A DNA stretch of 64,000 nucleotides from Bordetella ansorpii (GCF_900078705.1 NZ_FKIF01000009.1:248001-312000), one strand, 5' to 3'; positions 9,431-17,720 are shown, numbered from the stretch's first letter. Numbers and translations: made by a program. Notes: generated by a model not told the origin, from the sequence alone.

Positions 9431-9456
9431 TGCGTAAATCATATACGCATTGCGTA
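9431..9456. promoter_or_regulatory. candidate IclR operator: three TGCGTA half-sites
   Basis: TGCGTA at 9431 and 9451 and its reverse complement TACGCA at 9444 give two overlapping perfect dyads (6-7-6 and 6-1-6). They lie in the 120-base gap between the Bug-type gene and the divergent IclR gene. The site is AT-rich for this genome and is well placed to regulate both directions. Confidence 0.5.
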
Positions 9457-9504
9457 ATTCGTCAATCAGGGTTTAACCTGCGGCTTTCCTTCCCGACGCC
9501 CCCC

Positions 9505-10326
9505 ATGACCGCCACGCCCATCCCTGTCCGCCCTCGTGAACGCCGCCAGCGCGTGCAGGCCGCCGAGACGGGCATGGCCGTGCTGAAGGCCCTGGCGGAA
9601 CTGGGCGGCCGCGCCAGCCTGACCCTGCTGGCCGGCGCCGTCGAGGAAAGCCCCGCCAAGGTGCACCGCTACCTGGTCAGCCTGATGGAGGCCGGCCTGG
9701 TCAACCAGGACACTGCCACGCAGCAGTACTACCTGGGCCTGGAGAGCCTGCTGCTGGGCCTGGCCGCCATGCGCCAGGCCGATCCCATCCGCATGGCCGA
9801 GGCCTCGCTGGTGCGGCTGCGCGAAGAACTGGAAGTGACCTGCTTCGTGGCCGTCATGGGCAACAAGGGCCCCACCATCGTGCGTTTCGAGGAGCCCGGC
9901 CTGCCGGTCACGGTGAACGTGCGGGTGGGCTCGGTGATGCCGCTGCTGTGGTCGGCCACGGGCCGCGCGCTGCTGGCCACGCTGGACGAGAGCGCCGTGC
10001 GCGCGCTGGCGCTGGCCGAGTTGGACAGCGCGCCCCCCGGCCGCCGCGCCCTGCTGGACGCCGACGATCCCATCGGCCACTTGCAGCGCTCGGTGCTGGC
10101 CGCCGGCTGCGCCTGCGTGCGCGACACCAACCTGCCCGGCATCAGCGCGGTCGCGGCGGCGTTGTACGACTACACCGGCCGTCCGCGCGCCGTGCTGACG
10201 GCGCTGGGCGCCACGGGCGGCTTCGACGCCTCGGTGGACGGGCCCATCGCCCAGGCGGTGCGCCGCGAGGCGCAGGCCATCAGCCGGCTGCTGGGCCATG
10301 CCGCCAGGACCGGGGCACCCCCCTGA
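9505..10326 (+). CDS. IclR-family transcriptional regulator
   Basis: A 273-residue regulator. The N-terminal winged helix (residues about 15-80, with VEESPAKVHRYLVSLMEAGL) is followed by an IclR effector domain containing VNVRVGSVMPLLWSATGRAL. IclR proteins bind small organic acids and typically control the catabolic genes beside them, here the divergent Bug-P450 pair. ATG 9505 is used because the frame upstream of it runs antisense through the Bug-type gene and lacks IclR similarity. There is no strong Shine-Dalgarno sequence, and the leader is C-rich. Confidence 0.9.
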   Translation: MTATPIPVRPRERRQRVQAAETGMAVLKALAELGGRASLTLLAGAVEESPAKVHRYLVSLMEAGLVNQDTATQQYYLGLESLLLGLAAMRQADPIRMAEASLVRLREELEVTCFVAVMGNKGPTIVRFEEPGLPVTVNVRVGSVMPLLWSATGRALLATLDESAVRALALAELDSAPPGRRALLDADDPIGHLQRSVLAAGCACVRDTNLPGISAVAAALYDYTGRPRAVLTALGATGGFDASVDGPIAQAVRREAQAISRLLGHAARTGAPP

Positions 10327-10412
10327 ACGACGCCGTTCTTTGATAGGCTTCGGCATGGCCCGGCCGCCGGCTCGAAGGCGGCCCATCCCCCAAGCCGCCT
10401 TCCAGGAACGCC

Positions 10413-11162
10413 ATGCAGGACGCCCCCGCCGCGCTCGACCTGTCCGGTCTGGCCCCCAGCCTGTACGCACAGGGCACCGAAGAAGCCATCCTTGCCCGCC
10501 TGATGGAGCGCATCGCCCCCACGACGCGGCATTGCGTGGACATCGGCGCCAGCGACGGCCTGCGCAACAGCAACACCGCCCTGCTGCTGCGCGAGCAGGG
10601 ATGGCAAGGCCTGCTGGTGGAAGCCAGCGCCTACCGCTACGACAAGCTGCGGGCCAACTACGGCGCGGCGCGCAACGTGCAATTGCGCCGCGAGCAGGTG
10701 CAGCCCGACACCGTGGATGCCTTGCTGCGCGAGGCTGGCGTGCCCGAAGACTTCGACCTGCTGTCGCTGGACATCGACGGCAACGACTATTGGGTGTGGC
10801 AGGGCCTGGCGGCCTTTCGGCCGCGCATCGTGACCATCGAATACAACCCCTATTACGCGCCGCCCGAACGCTGGGTGATGTGCTTCAACCCCGATCACAC
10901 CTGGGATGGCTCGACCTATTACGGCGCCAGCCTGGAATCGCTGTACCACCTGGGCCAGCGCAAGGGTTACGAGCTGGCGTGCTGCGACGACATGGGCAAC
11001 AACGCCTTCTTCGTGCGGCGAGACCTCTACCCGTTGCTGGGCATTGCCGACAACAGCCCTTCGGTGCTGTTCCGCCCCGCGATGTACAAGCTGCGCTACG
11101 TGGGGCACAACACCTTCGTCACGGGACATCCCTACCGGCATGGCCCGGCGCGGCGGATCTGA
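10413..11162 (+). CDS. FkbM-like SAM-dependent methyltransferase
   Basis: A 249-residue protein with a class I methyltransferase core: motif I CVDIGASDGLRNSNTALLL near residues 42-60, an acidic LLVEASAYRYDKL segment after strand 2, and FDLLSLDIDGNDYWVWQGL around residues 113-131. The pattern fits the FkbM family, which O-methylates sugars and natural products. It has no signal peptide, so it is cytosolic. It is the first gene of a tightly packed run (6 bases to the next gene), followed by a kinase-like protein, a radical SAM enzyme, an asparagine synthetase-like enzyme and a glycosyltransferase. Acceptor unknown. Confidence 0.75.
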   Translation: MQDAPAALDLSGLAPSLYAQGTEEAILARLMERIAPTTRHCVDIGASDGLRNSNTALLLREQGWQGLLVEASAYRYDKLRANYGAARNVQLRREQVQPDTVDALLREAGVPEDFDLLSLDIDGNDYWVWQGLAAFRPRIVTIEYNPYYAPPERWVMCFNPDHTWDGSTYYGASLESLYHLGQRKGYELACCDDMGNNAFFVRRDLYPLLGIADNSPSVLFRPAMYKLRYVGHNTFVTGHPYRHGPARRI

Positions 11163-11168
11163 GCGCAC

Positions 11169-12176
11169 ATGGAAGATTCGTCCGTCCCGCCTGAAACGCT
11201 GGCCGCCCTCTGCCAGGCTTATGGCCTGACGCAGAATGGCGTTGCAAGGCGCGTCAGCGAACGCGTGTGGCGCGTCCCGACCTCGGCGGGCGATGTCGCC
11301 GCCAAGCGGTATCGCGCCGGCCAGCACGAGCGGGCCGCCAAAGAGGCCGCGCTGCTGGAGCACCTGAATGCCCATGCGGATGCGCGTTTTCGGGTGCAGT
11401 CGCTGATGCGCACGCAATGCGGGGACGCCGTTTGGACGCAGGGCGACGGCACCGCCGCCATGCTGACCCGCTGGGAAGCCGGCCAGTCCAGGACCTACGA
11501 CACCTTTACGCCGGAAGAATGGGCCGCGCTGGGCGCCAGCCTGGCGGCCCTGCATGCCAGCCTGGATACGCTGGACAGGCTGCCCGCCCAGGACACGCTG
11601 TCGTCGCGCCTGCAGGCGCTGGAGGCCGAGGCATTGCGGCAGGAACTGGACAGCGCCCCGGCCCTGGCGCCGCCCGGCACCGACGTGGCGCGGCTGCGTC
11701 GCTACACGGAAATCTGCCTGCGCCTGCTCGACGCGCACCACGCCGGCAGCCTCGCCGCCTTCCCCATGGACGACCCGCAGCGCCCCATCCACAATGACTA
11801 CAATCAATTCAACTATCTGTTCGGCGACGCGTTGCCGCCGCTGGTGCTGGATTGGGAAGCGTCGATGGGCGCGCCTCGCGAATACGAACTCGTGCGTTGC
11901 CTGAACCACCTGCCGCTGGAAGCCGCGCAACTGGCACGGACTTTCGTGCACGCCTATCTGCGCGTGCGTCCGCTGCGCCCCGAACGCATGGCCTGGGCCG
12001 TGGACGCGGCCTGCCTGCAGCACGCCGCCAAGCGCTGGATGCTGCAGGGCTGGCTGGCCGATCCGCGCCGCTTCGACACGCCTCTGCAAGGCGCGCTGCG
12101 CATGGTCTCGATGATGGATGGCGCGCGCGGCCAATTGATCGACTTCTACGGCCGCTGCCTGGAAGCGCCGCACTGA
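11169..12176 (+). CDS. APH/ChoK-like phosphotransferase
   Basis: A 335-residue protein of the aminoglycoside phosphotransferase/choline kinase fold. The catalytic loop is IHNDYNQFNYLFG near residue 208, keeping the H-x-D-x4-N pattern with Asp as base. The metal-binding motif is VLDWEASMGAPREYEL near residue 228. The family phosphorylates small hydroxyl substrates such as aminoglycosides, choline or homoserine; resistance is only one possible role. It lies 6 bases after the methyltransferase and 15 before the radical SAM gene. A second family member (16101-17126) lies in the same cluster but is not a close copy. Confidence 0.82.
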   Translation: MEDSSVPPETLAALCQAYGLTQNGVARRVSERVWRVPTSAGDVAAKRYRAGQHERAAKEAALLEHLNAHADARFRVQSLMRTQCGDAVWTQGDGTAAMLTRWEAGQSRTYDTFTPEEWAALGASLAALHASLDTLDRLPAQDTLSSRLQALEAEALRQELDSAPALAPPGTDVARLRRYTEICLRLLDAHHAGSLAAFPMDDPQRPIHNDYNQFNYLFGDALPPLVLDWEASMGAPREYELVRCLNHLPLEAAQLARTFVHAYLRVRPLRPERMAWAVDAACLQHAAKRWMLQGWLADPRRFDTPLQGALRMVSMMDGARGQLIDFYGRCLEAPH

Positions 12177-12191
12177 ACGCAGGACGCCGAC

Positions 12192-13037
12192 ATGAACACT
12201 CCCGCCCGCCAGCACGTGTTTCCGCCACCGATGGATCGCAGCTATCCGGTGGTCGATGGCCGCATCCAGACGCGTTCGCTGGAAACGCACATCGTCGACC
12301 ACTGCAACCTGACCTGCGCCGAATGCTGTTCGCTGTCGCCCCTGTTGCCCGAGTGGCACGTCAGCCCGCAATCGCTGGCCGGCGACCTGCGCCGCGCCGC
12401 GCGCGTGCTCAGCCCCAGGATGTTCAAGCTGGTCGGCGGCGAACCGCTGTTGCATCCCGGGCTGATCGACATCGTGCGCATCGCGCGGGCATCGGGCATT
12501 GCCCCCGTCATCTCCATCACCACCAATGGCCTGAAGCTGGGCGAGATGCCCGATGTGTTCTGGCGGGAAGTGGATGCGCTGACAATCTCGCGCTATCCCA
12601 AGCCCCGGCTGCCGGATGAACTGGTCGCCCACGTCGAAGCCCAGGCGGCTCGGCATGGCGTGCGGCTGAACTGGAAGGCGCAGGACGAATTCTCGACCAT
12701 GACCCGCGTGCATCCCGACGACGACGCCGAGACCGCGCGGCGCATCTACCAGGACTGCTGGATACGCGAGCGTTGCCACATGATCCGCGACGGCATGTTC
12801 TACACGTGCACGCGGCCGGCGCATTTCCATACGCTGTATCAAGGCAAGCGGGATTTCCGGGATGATGGCCTGGCGCTGCGCGACGACGATGGCATGCGGG
12901 ACGACCTGCTGGCCTATCTGCTGCGCGAGGCCCCGTTGCAGGCCTGTCTGCATTGCCACGGCGGCAGCGCGCCTCAGGCGCCGCACCGCATCATGAAGCG
13001 CGCCGAGGTCATCGCCTTGAAGGCCGAATACGCATGA
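12192..13037 (+). CDS. radical SAM enzyme with C-terminal cysteines
   Basis: A 281-residue radical S-adenosylmethionine protein. The 4Fe-4S motif C-x3-C-x2-C is CNLTCAEC at Cys38, Cys42 and Cys45. The SAM-binding GGEP motif is in KLVGGEPLLHPGL, and ISITTNGLKLG follows at strand 4. Later cysteines (QDCWIRERCH, FYTCTRP, LQACLHCHGG) could hold an auxiliary cluster, as in SPASM-type enzymes. Its stop overlaps the start of the asparagine synthetase-like gene (ATGA), suggesting coupled translation. The reaction is unknown: peptide, sugar and cofactor modification all remain possible. Confidence 0.88.
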   Translation: MNTPARQHVFPPPMDRSYPVVDGRIQTRSLETHIVDHCNLTCAECCSLSPLLPEWHVSPQSLAGDLRRAARVLSPRMFKLVGGEPLLHPGLIDIVRIARASGIAPVISITTNGLKLGEMPDVFWREVDALTISRYPKPRLPDELVAHVEAQAARHGVRLNWKAQDEFSTMTRVHPDDDAETARRIYQDCWIRERCHMIRDGMFYTCTRPAHFHTLYQGKRDFRDDGLALRDDDGMRDDLLAYLLREAPLQACLHCHGGSAPQAPHRIMKRAEVIALKAEYA

Positions 13038-14239
13038 TCGTGGGCGCGCGGGATCCGTTTGGGTTTGAGCGGTTGCATTACCTCGTGGGCGAGACAGACT
13101 CGCGCGGCGCCGATGCCGCCATCGCCCGTCGGGAACCGGCGGGCGGCCAGGCGGTGCAATGGGGTCCGGGCATCCGGCATGTCCTGCGAGCCAGCGGCAC
13201 TTCGGCGGGCGATGCGGACGTGGATGCGATCCGGGGCTACCTGGCAGACGCGCACGGCCATATGCCCGGCGACGCGCGGGCGGCCCCGCACGGCGGCGTG
13301 ACGGGCGGCACGCGCGAGGTTCCGTTCAACGAAGTCCACGGCGGCGCGAGGCTTGCCGGGCGCACCGTGCTGCGCAACGTCCGCGCCGTTCCCCCCGGGC
13401 ATGCGCTGGAGCAGACGCCTGCCGGCCTGAGGGTTCGTCCCGTGGATATCCGCCCCCAGGCCGGCGACCTGCATGCGCTGTTGCGCGGGGCCGTGCAGCG
13501 CGTGCTGGCCAGCGGCCAGCGTGTCGCCCTGGCGCTGAGCGGCGGCCTGGATTCGGCCTTGCTGCTGGCCCTTCTGAAGGAACTGGGCCAGCAGCGCGAG
13601 ATCCCCGCCTACATCCTGGCCACCGGCCTGCCCGGCTACTGCGAACGCGACGCCGCGCTGGACATCGCGCGGCGCCTGGGCGCGCGCGTGAAGGTCGTGC
13701 GGGTGACCGAGCAAGACTTCGTCCGCGCGCTGCCCCGCGCCACCCGGTGCGTGGAAGAGCCCATGTTCAACCTGCACCCGGTGGCCAAGCTGCTGCTGGC
13801 CGAGGCCATGGCCGCCGACGGCATCCAGGCCGCCCTCTCGGGCGACGGCGCCGACCAGGTGATGCGGCGCGACGTGTCGGCCAACTATCTGCCGCTGTGC
13901 GGCGCCCTGTTCGGCGCCGCATCGGTGCGGCTGCATGCCCCGTTCATCGATACCGCCGTCGTCCAGCACCTGATCTCGCTACCGCCCGATCCCGGCAAGC
14001 AATGCCTGCGCGACCTGGGATCGACACTGGGCTTGCCCGACCGCCTGGTGCGCGGTCCCAAGCGCGGCCGCCTGGCCCCCGCCATGGACCTGTCGTCCGT
14101 GATGGACCGCGGCCGCATCCTGGCGCTGGCCGGCATGCTTGACCTGGACGCCCCCACCTTGCGCACGGACATCGAGCGCATGCAGTGGACCACGCTGGCC
14201 CTGACCCTGGACCACCTTCAAGCCCCTCTTCAGCCATGA
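13034..14239 (+). CDS. asparagine synthetase-like ATP pyrophosphatase lacking glutaminase
   Basis: A 401-residue protein. The C-terminal part (from about residue 145) is an Asn_synthase domain with PP-loop VALALSGGLDSALLLALL (SGGLDS at 169-174) and a second motif AALSGDGADQVMRR, where the usual SGxGxDE has Gln for Glu. The N-terminal 140 residues are shorter than a glutamine amidotransferase domain and have no Cys at position 2, so glutamine-derived ammonia is unlikely. The same loss is seen in beta-lactam synthetases and lasso-peptide cyclases, which form amides from internal amines. ATGA overlaps join it to both neighbours. Confidence 0.82.
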   Translation: MIVGARDPFGFERLHYLVGETDSRGADAAIARREPAGGQAVQWGPGIRHVLRASGTSAGDADVDAIRGYLADAHGHMPGDARAAPHGGVTGGTREVPFNEVHGGARLAGRTVLRNVRAVPPGHALEQTPAGLRVRPVDIRPQAGDLHALLRGAVQRVLASGQRVALALSGGLDSALLLALLKELGQQREIPAYILATGLPGYCERDAALDIARRLGARVKVVRVTEQDFVRALPRATRCVEEPMFNLHPVAKLLLAEAMAADGIQAALSGDGADQVMRRDVSANYLPLCGALFGAASVRLHAPFIDTAVVQHLISLPPDPGKQCLRDLGSTLGLPDRLVRGPKRGRLAPAMDLSSVMDRGRILALAGMLDLDAPTLRTDIERMQWTTLALTLDHLQAPLQP

Positions 14240-15447
14240 AACGCATCCTGTTCTGCGTCGTCCCCGAGAAGGGGCACGTCAATCCGTGTATCGGCCCCGC
14301 CCAGCACCTGCGCGCGGCCGGCTTCGAGGTGGCCTTCTACGCCCCCGCCGACATCAGCGATCAGTTGCAGGCCGCGGGCGGCTTCGCCTTCCTCGGCCCC
14401 CGCGAAACGCCGCAGCGCCACGACCTGTCCCGCGGCGCGGGTTTCGCGGCCAACATCCGCGATGCGGCCTGGCTGCGGGCATGGATCCACACGCTGCTGG
14501 TGGAGCGCGCCGCCGACCTGGTGGACGGCATCCGCGCCCTCATCCGGCATTGGCGGCCCACCGTCGTGGTGATCGATCCGCTGCTGTATGCGTCGGCCAT
14601 CGCGGCCTCGCTGGAAGGCGTGCCCTGGGTGTCGATGTCGAATTCGCTGAATCCCGTGCTGCCGGATGACCTGGATTCGGACCTGCTGCGCACCGTGCGC
14701 TGGCTGGCGCCCGAACGCGACGCCCTGTTCGCCCGCCATGGCTTGAAAGCCGAATTTCGCGGCTGCGACGTGCTGTCGCCGCACCTGACCCTGGCCTTCG
14801 CGACCGAAGCCCTGGTGGGCAAGGCGCCGCCAGGCGTCGAACTGGCCGGCCCCGCCCTGCCGCACGGCGCGCGCGGCGACGAACTGCCCTTCCCCTGGGA
14901 ACGCCTGGACCCGGCGCGGCCCCTGGTCTACCTGTCACTGGGCAGCCAGCTCTACTACCACCCGGACGTCTTCGCCAAGGTCGCGCGGGCGGTGCACGGC
15001 ACGCCCGTGCAACTGGTGCTGTCGGCCGGCGAACTGGTGGACTCCGGCCAGATGCCCGACCTGGGCGAGCAGGCCATCGCCGTGCGCTACGCGCCGCAAC
15101 TGGCGGTGCTGCGCCGCGCCAGCGTGTTCATCAACCATGGCGGCGCCAACTCGGTGATGGAATCGCTGGCCTGCGGCGTGCCCATGCTGCTGTCGCCGCT
15201 GTGCAATGACCAGTTCCACTCGGCGCATTTCGTCGAGCGCGCGGGCGCGGGGTGCCGCCTGGATCTGCGCGAGGCCCCGGTGGCGCAGATCGCAGATGCC
15301 GTCGGCGCCCTGCTGCAACGCCCCGGCGCTTTCCATGGCAACGCGGTTCGCATCGCCGCCAGCTACGCCAGTCAGGACGGCTCGGCGCGGGCCGCGCAAC
15401 GGATCAGCGCACTCGCTTCAGGAAACCGCCCGGAGACAGCGTCATGA
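14236..15447 (+). CDS. GT1-type (MGT/CrtX-like) glycosyltransferase
   Basis: A 403-residue UDP-glycosyltransferase of the GT-B fold. It starts ILFCVVPEKGHVNPCIGPAQ, the typical acceptor-side N-terminus. The C-terminal donor-binding signature is INHGGANSVMESLACGVPML, with the conserved asparagine-glutamine-type region LCNDQFHSAHFVE after it. GT1 enzymes glycosylate small hydrophobic molecules (macrolides, carotenoids, flavonoids) rather than polysaccharides, which suggests this cluster makes a small glycosylated product. It starts in an ATGA overlap with the previous gene. Its last 44 bases overlap the convergent CmcI-like gene. Confidence 0.87.
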   Translation: MKRILFCVVPEKGHVNPCIGPAQHLRAAGFEVAFYAPADISDQLQAAGGFAFLGPRETPQRHDLSRGAGFAANIRDAAWLRAWIHTLLVERAADLVDGIRALIRHWRPTVVVIDPLLYASAIAASLEGVPWVSMSNSLNPVLPDDLDSDLLRTVRWLAPERDALFARHGLKAEFRGCDVLSPHLTLAFATEALVGKAPPGVELAGPALPHGARGDELPFPWERLDPARPLVYLSLGSQLYYHPDVFAKVARAVHGTPVQLVLSAGELVDSGQMPDLGEQAIAVRYAPQLAVLRRASVFINHGGANSVMESLACGVPMLLSPLCNDQFHSAHFVERAGAGCRLDLREAPVAQIADAVGALLQRPGAFHGNAVRIAASYASQDGSARAAQRISALASGNRPETAS

Positions 15448-16102
15448 TGACGCGGTCCTCGATGTCATGATCGACCTCGAACCGGGTATCGCTGCCGAGA
15501 AATGCCGCCGCCGCCGTGGCGGGGTTGTTGCCGCGCCCGTAGGGCTTGCCCTGGAACATCCCGGCGGGCAGGTATTCCATGATGGTGTCCATGACCACCA
15601 CGTAGCTGCCAGGCGTGACCAGTTCGCCGTAGCGGCGCAGTTCGTCCAGCACGTGCGCATGGGTGTGCGTCAGGTCCAGGATGGCCATCACCGGCCCCTG
15701 GCCGCCGCCCTGCTCGATCTGTTGCCGCACCTGGGCCAACACGCCGGGCGAGCAGGACTCGCCTTCGACCAGGTGCATGCGATGGGCCAGGCGGTGGGAT
15801 TGCAGCGTCTGCCGCACCTCGTCGCGCAGCCGTGGTTCGACGGCCACGACGCGGCCCGTGTCCGTCGCCAATTCCAGCATCGACGCCGAGAACACCACGC
15901 CGCCGCCTGCCGCGATGCCCGTCTGCACGATGACCGACGGGCGGAGGCGCCACACCAGTTCCTGCAAGGCCAGCATGTCGCCCGGCAGATGGAAGAAGCG
16001 CTCGCCCAGCCAGCGGATATTGAACAGATGATCGAATTCCGCGGCTCGCGTCAGCCATTCGATATTGATGTCCCGCATGCGGGCGGAGATGCGCTCGGAC
16101 AT
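15404..16102 (-). CDS. CmcI-like (cephalosporin hydroxylase family) protein
   Basis: A 232-residue Rossmann-fold protein matching the CmcI/RhlI-type methyltransferase-like family: FFHLPGDMLALQELVWRLRP, then the SAM-site segment IVQTGIAAGGGVVFSASMLE, then VMAILDLTHTHAHVLDEL. Family members usually read ETG, LDSDH and VEDT at three points; here they read QTG, LDLTH and VMDT, so acidic positions thought to bind metal are lost. The start codon at 16102 overlaps that of the divergent kinase gene, and the 3' end overlaps the glycosyltransferase. No clear ribosome-binding site is visible, so the start is uncertain. Confidence 0.72.
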   Translation of the reverse strand: MSERISARMRDINIEWLTRAAEFDHLFNIRWLGERFFHLPGDMLALQELVWRLRPSVIVQTGIAAGGGVVFSASMLELATDTGRVVAVEPRLRDEVRQTLQSHRLAHRMHLVEGESCSPGVLAQVRQQIEQGGGQGPVMAILDLTHTHAHVLDELRRYGELVTPGSYVVVMDTIMEYLPAGMFQGKPYGRGNNPATAAAAFLGSDTRFEVDHDIEDRVIMTLSPGGFLKRVR

Positions 16103-17126
16103 GATGGATAGCGTGAAGGAAATAGACGTCGCCGCCTTGCTGGAAAGGCATTGGGGACTGCGGGCGGACTCGGTGCGGGCCACGCCGACCGGCCATACTA
16201 ACAAAACATATGTGGCGCGGGCGCGCGCGCGGGAGGTCGTTCTTCGGGTGTCCTGGACAGCCAAGCCCGAAAGACAGGTGCGCGATGAAGCGAAGGTGTT
16301 GCGGCATCTGGCCGGCGTGCAGGGATTGCCCGCCGTGCCCCGCCTCGTGCCCACGTGGGACGGCCAGCCGTGCGCGCGCGAGTATGGGCGTTGGCTGCAT
16401 GTGTTCGACGTGATTGCCGGCGAGGTCGGTGAATTCGGAGAAGCGGCCGTCGATGCCCGCGATGGCGTCTATCCGCCGGCATCGGACACGAGCGATGCGG
16501 ATCACGCTAGAGGGGTCGCCAGCGCCATGCACACGCTGGCGCGCCTGCATGCGGCGCTGGCGGTGGGCATCGCGGCCGATACCGCCGATCCGCTGTCATG
16601 GCTGCGGGGCCGGCATGCACGGGTGGCCGAGCGGGCCTGCCCCGTCCTGCCATCGATGACTCCGGAACGATACGGCATCCTGTTGACGCGTATCGCCGAC
16701 CGCCTGGCGGTAGCGGGCGGTATTCCCGGACCTGTCCAATGGCTGCATGGCGATTACCACGCGGGAAATCTGCTTTACCGCGATCGGCACGTCTGCGGCA
16801 TCCTGGATTTCGACGACGTCGGGCAGGGATCGCCTTGGGTGGAGACCGCGTTCGCGCTGTTTGCCTTGTCGCGGGACGTCGCGCGTGAAGACGCCTTCGT
16901 CTTCGATGCCTCGGCCTGGGACGGCGGACTGCACGCCTACGCGCAGATCCAGGCGCACGCTCCCATCGGATGGCTGCGCAGCAACCGCGGCATGCTCATG
17001 CATCTGTTCTGCGCGGACCAGGTATTGATCCATCTGCATGCCGCGCAGCGCGGCCTGTGGATGCCGGGCCCGGGCATGGGATTCCTGGGTTGCGTGCGCC
17101 AGTTATGGGATGCCCGCTGGCCCTGA
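16101..17126 (+). CDS. APH-family phosphotransferase
   Basis: A 341-residue kinase-like protein. The N-terminal nucleotide-binding lobe has TGHTNKTYVARARAREVVLRV. The catalytic loop is WLHGDYHAGNLLYRD (HGD-x4-N, Asp base near residue 217), and the metal-binding motif is CGILDFDDVGQGSPWVE. All residues needed for phosphotransfer are present. Homoserine kinase type II, aminoglycoside and choline kinases share this fold. ATG 16101 is taken with GGAG at 16085-16088; ATG 16089 or 16104 are alternatives. It is back to back with the CmcI-like gene, and its end overlaps the deacetylase gene by 24 bases. Confidence 0.83.
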   Translation: MMDSVKEIDVAALLERHWGLRADSVRATPTGHTNKTYVARARAREVVLRVSWTAKPERQVRDEAKVLRHLAGVQGLPAVPRLVPTWDGQPCAREYGRWLHVFDVIAGEVGEFGEAAVDARDGVYPPASDTSDADHARGVASAMHTLARLHAALAVGIAADTADPLSWLRGRHARVAERACPVLPSMTPERYGILLTRIADRLAVAGGIPGPVQWLHGDYHAGNLLYRDRHVCGILDFDDVGQGSPWVETAFALFALSRDVAREDAFVFDASAWDGGLHAYAQIQAHAPIGWLRSNRGMLMHLFCADQVLIHLHAAQRGLWMPGPGMGFLGCVRQLWDARWP

Positions 17127-17720
17127 CTTCCGCACCAGGGTTCGCAGGTGCGGATCGACCAACAAACGCCGCACGGTTTCCACCGTGGCCGGACGCGCCT
17201 CGCGATGGCGCGAGCCGTCGTGCAGGCAGAGCAACACGTCCTGCCCCGCCCTGCCTTGCTTCTCGACATGCTGCTCGATGCTGGCAAGCAGCACATCCGG
17301 CGCGGGTTGCGGCCGATGCCAATCGTCCAGGATCAGCGTCCATCCCAGCGATTCGCGGCCCAATCCTTCAAGCACGCGTACTCGCGGGTCTTCGGGCTGC
17401 ACGCCGTAAGGCAGGCGAAGGGGAATCGATGCGGGAGGCTTCAGTCCGGCATCCATATAGACCTTGCGGATCAACGCGTCCGTGGCCTCGATCTCGGCGG
17501 CAAGCCCGGCCTGGGGCAGCTCGCCCGCCCTGGCGTGCGAACAGGTGTGATTGCCCAGCACATGCCCTTCCCTGGCCATCCGCACCGCCACCTCCCAGCC
17601 GGCCGCCAGGTTCCCGCCCAGCAGGAAGAAGGAGGCCCTGCACGAGGCATCGCGCAGGACGTCGAGCAGATCCGGGGTGGACGGGCCGGGGCCGTCGTCG
17701 AAGGTCAGGCGGACGAGCAT
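17103..17720 (-). CDS. NodB-like carbohydrate deacetylase, no signal peptide
   Basis: A 205-residue polysaccharide-deacetylase (CE4) domain. Motif 1 is LTFDDGPGP (Asp8, Asp9), motif 2 is GNHTCSHA with metal ligands His58 and His62, motif 3 is RLPYG, and motif 5 is LLCLHDGS; all are intact. It begins directly with motif 1 and has no signal peptide or lipobox, so it should work in the cytosol, like NodB on oligosaccharides. That fits removal of an acetyl group from a sugar intermediate in the small-molecule cluster. It is convergent with the kinase gene, with a 24-base overlap. Confidence 0.87.
   Translation of the reverse strand: MLVRLTFDDGPGPSTPDLLDVLRDASCRASFFLLGGNLAAGWEVAVRMAREGHVLGNHTCSHARAGELPQAGLAAEIEATDALIRKVYMDAGLKPPASIPLRLPYGVQPEDPRVRVLEGLGRESLGWTLILDDWHRPQPAPDVLLASIEQHVEKQGRAGQDVLLCLHDGSRHREARPATVETVRRLLVDPHLRTLVRKSGPAGIP

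Noticed and set aside
10413-17720. Lasso-peptide or beta-lactam cluster
   Set aside because: There is no precursor peptide, leader protease or carboxyethylarginine-type partner gene. Only the asparagine synthetase-like and CmcI-like proteins hint at it.
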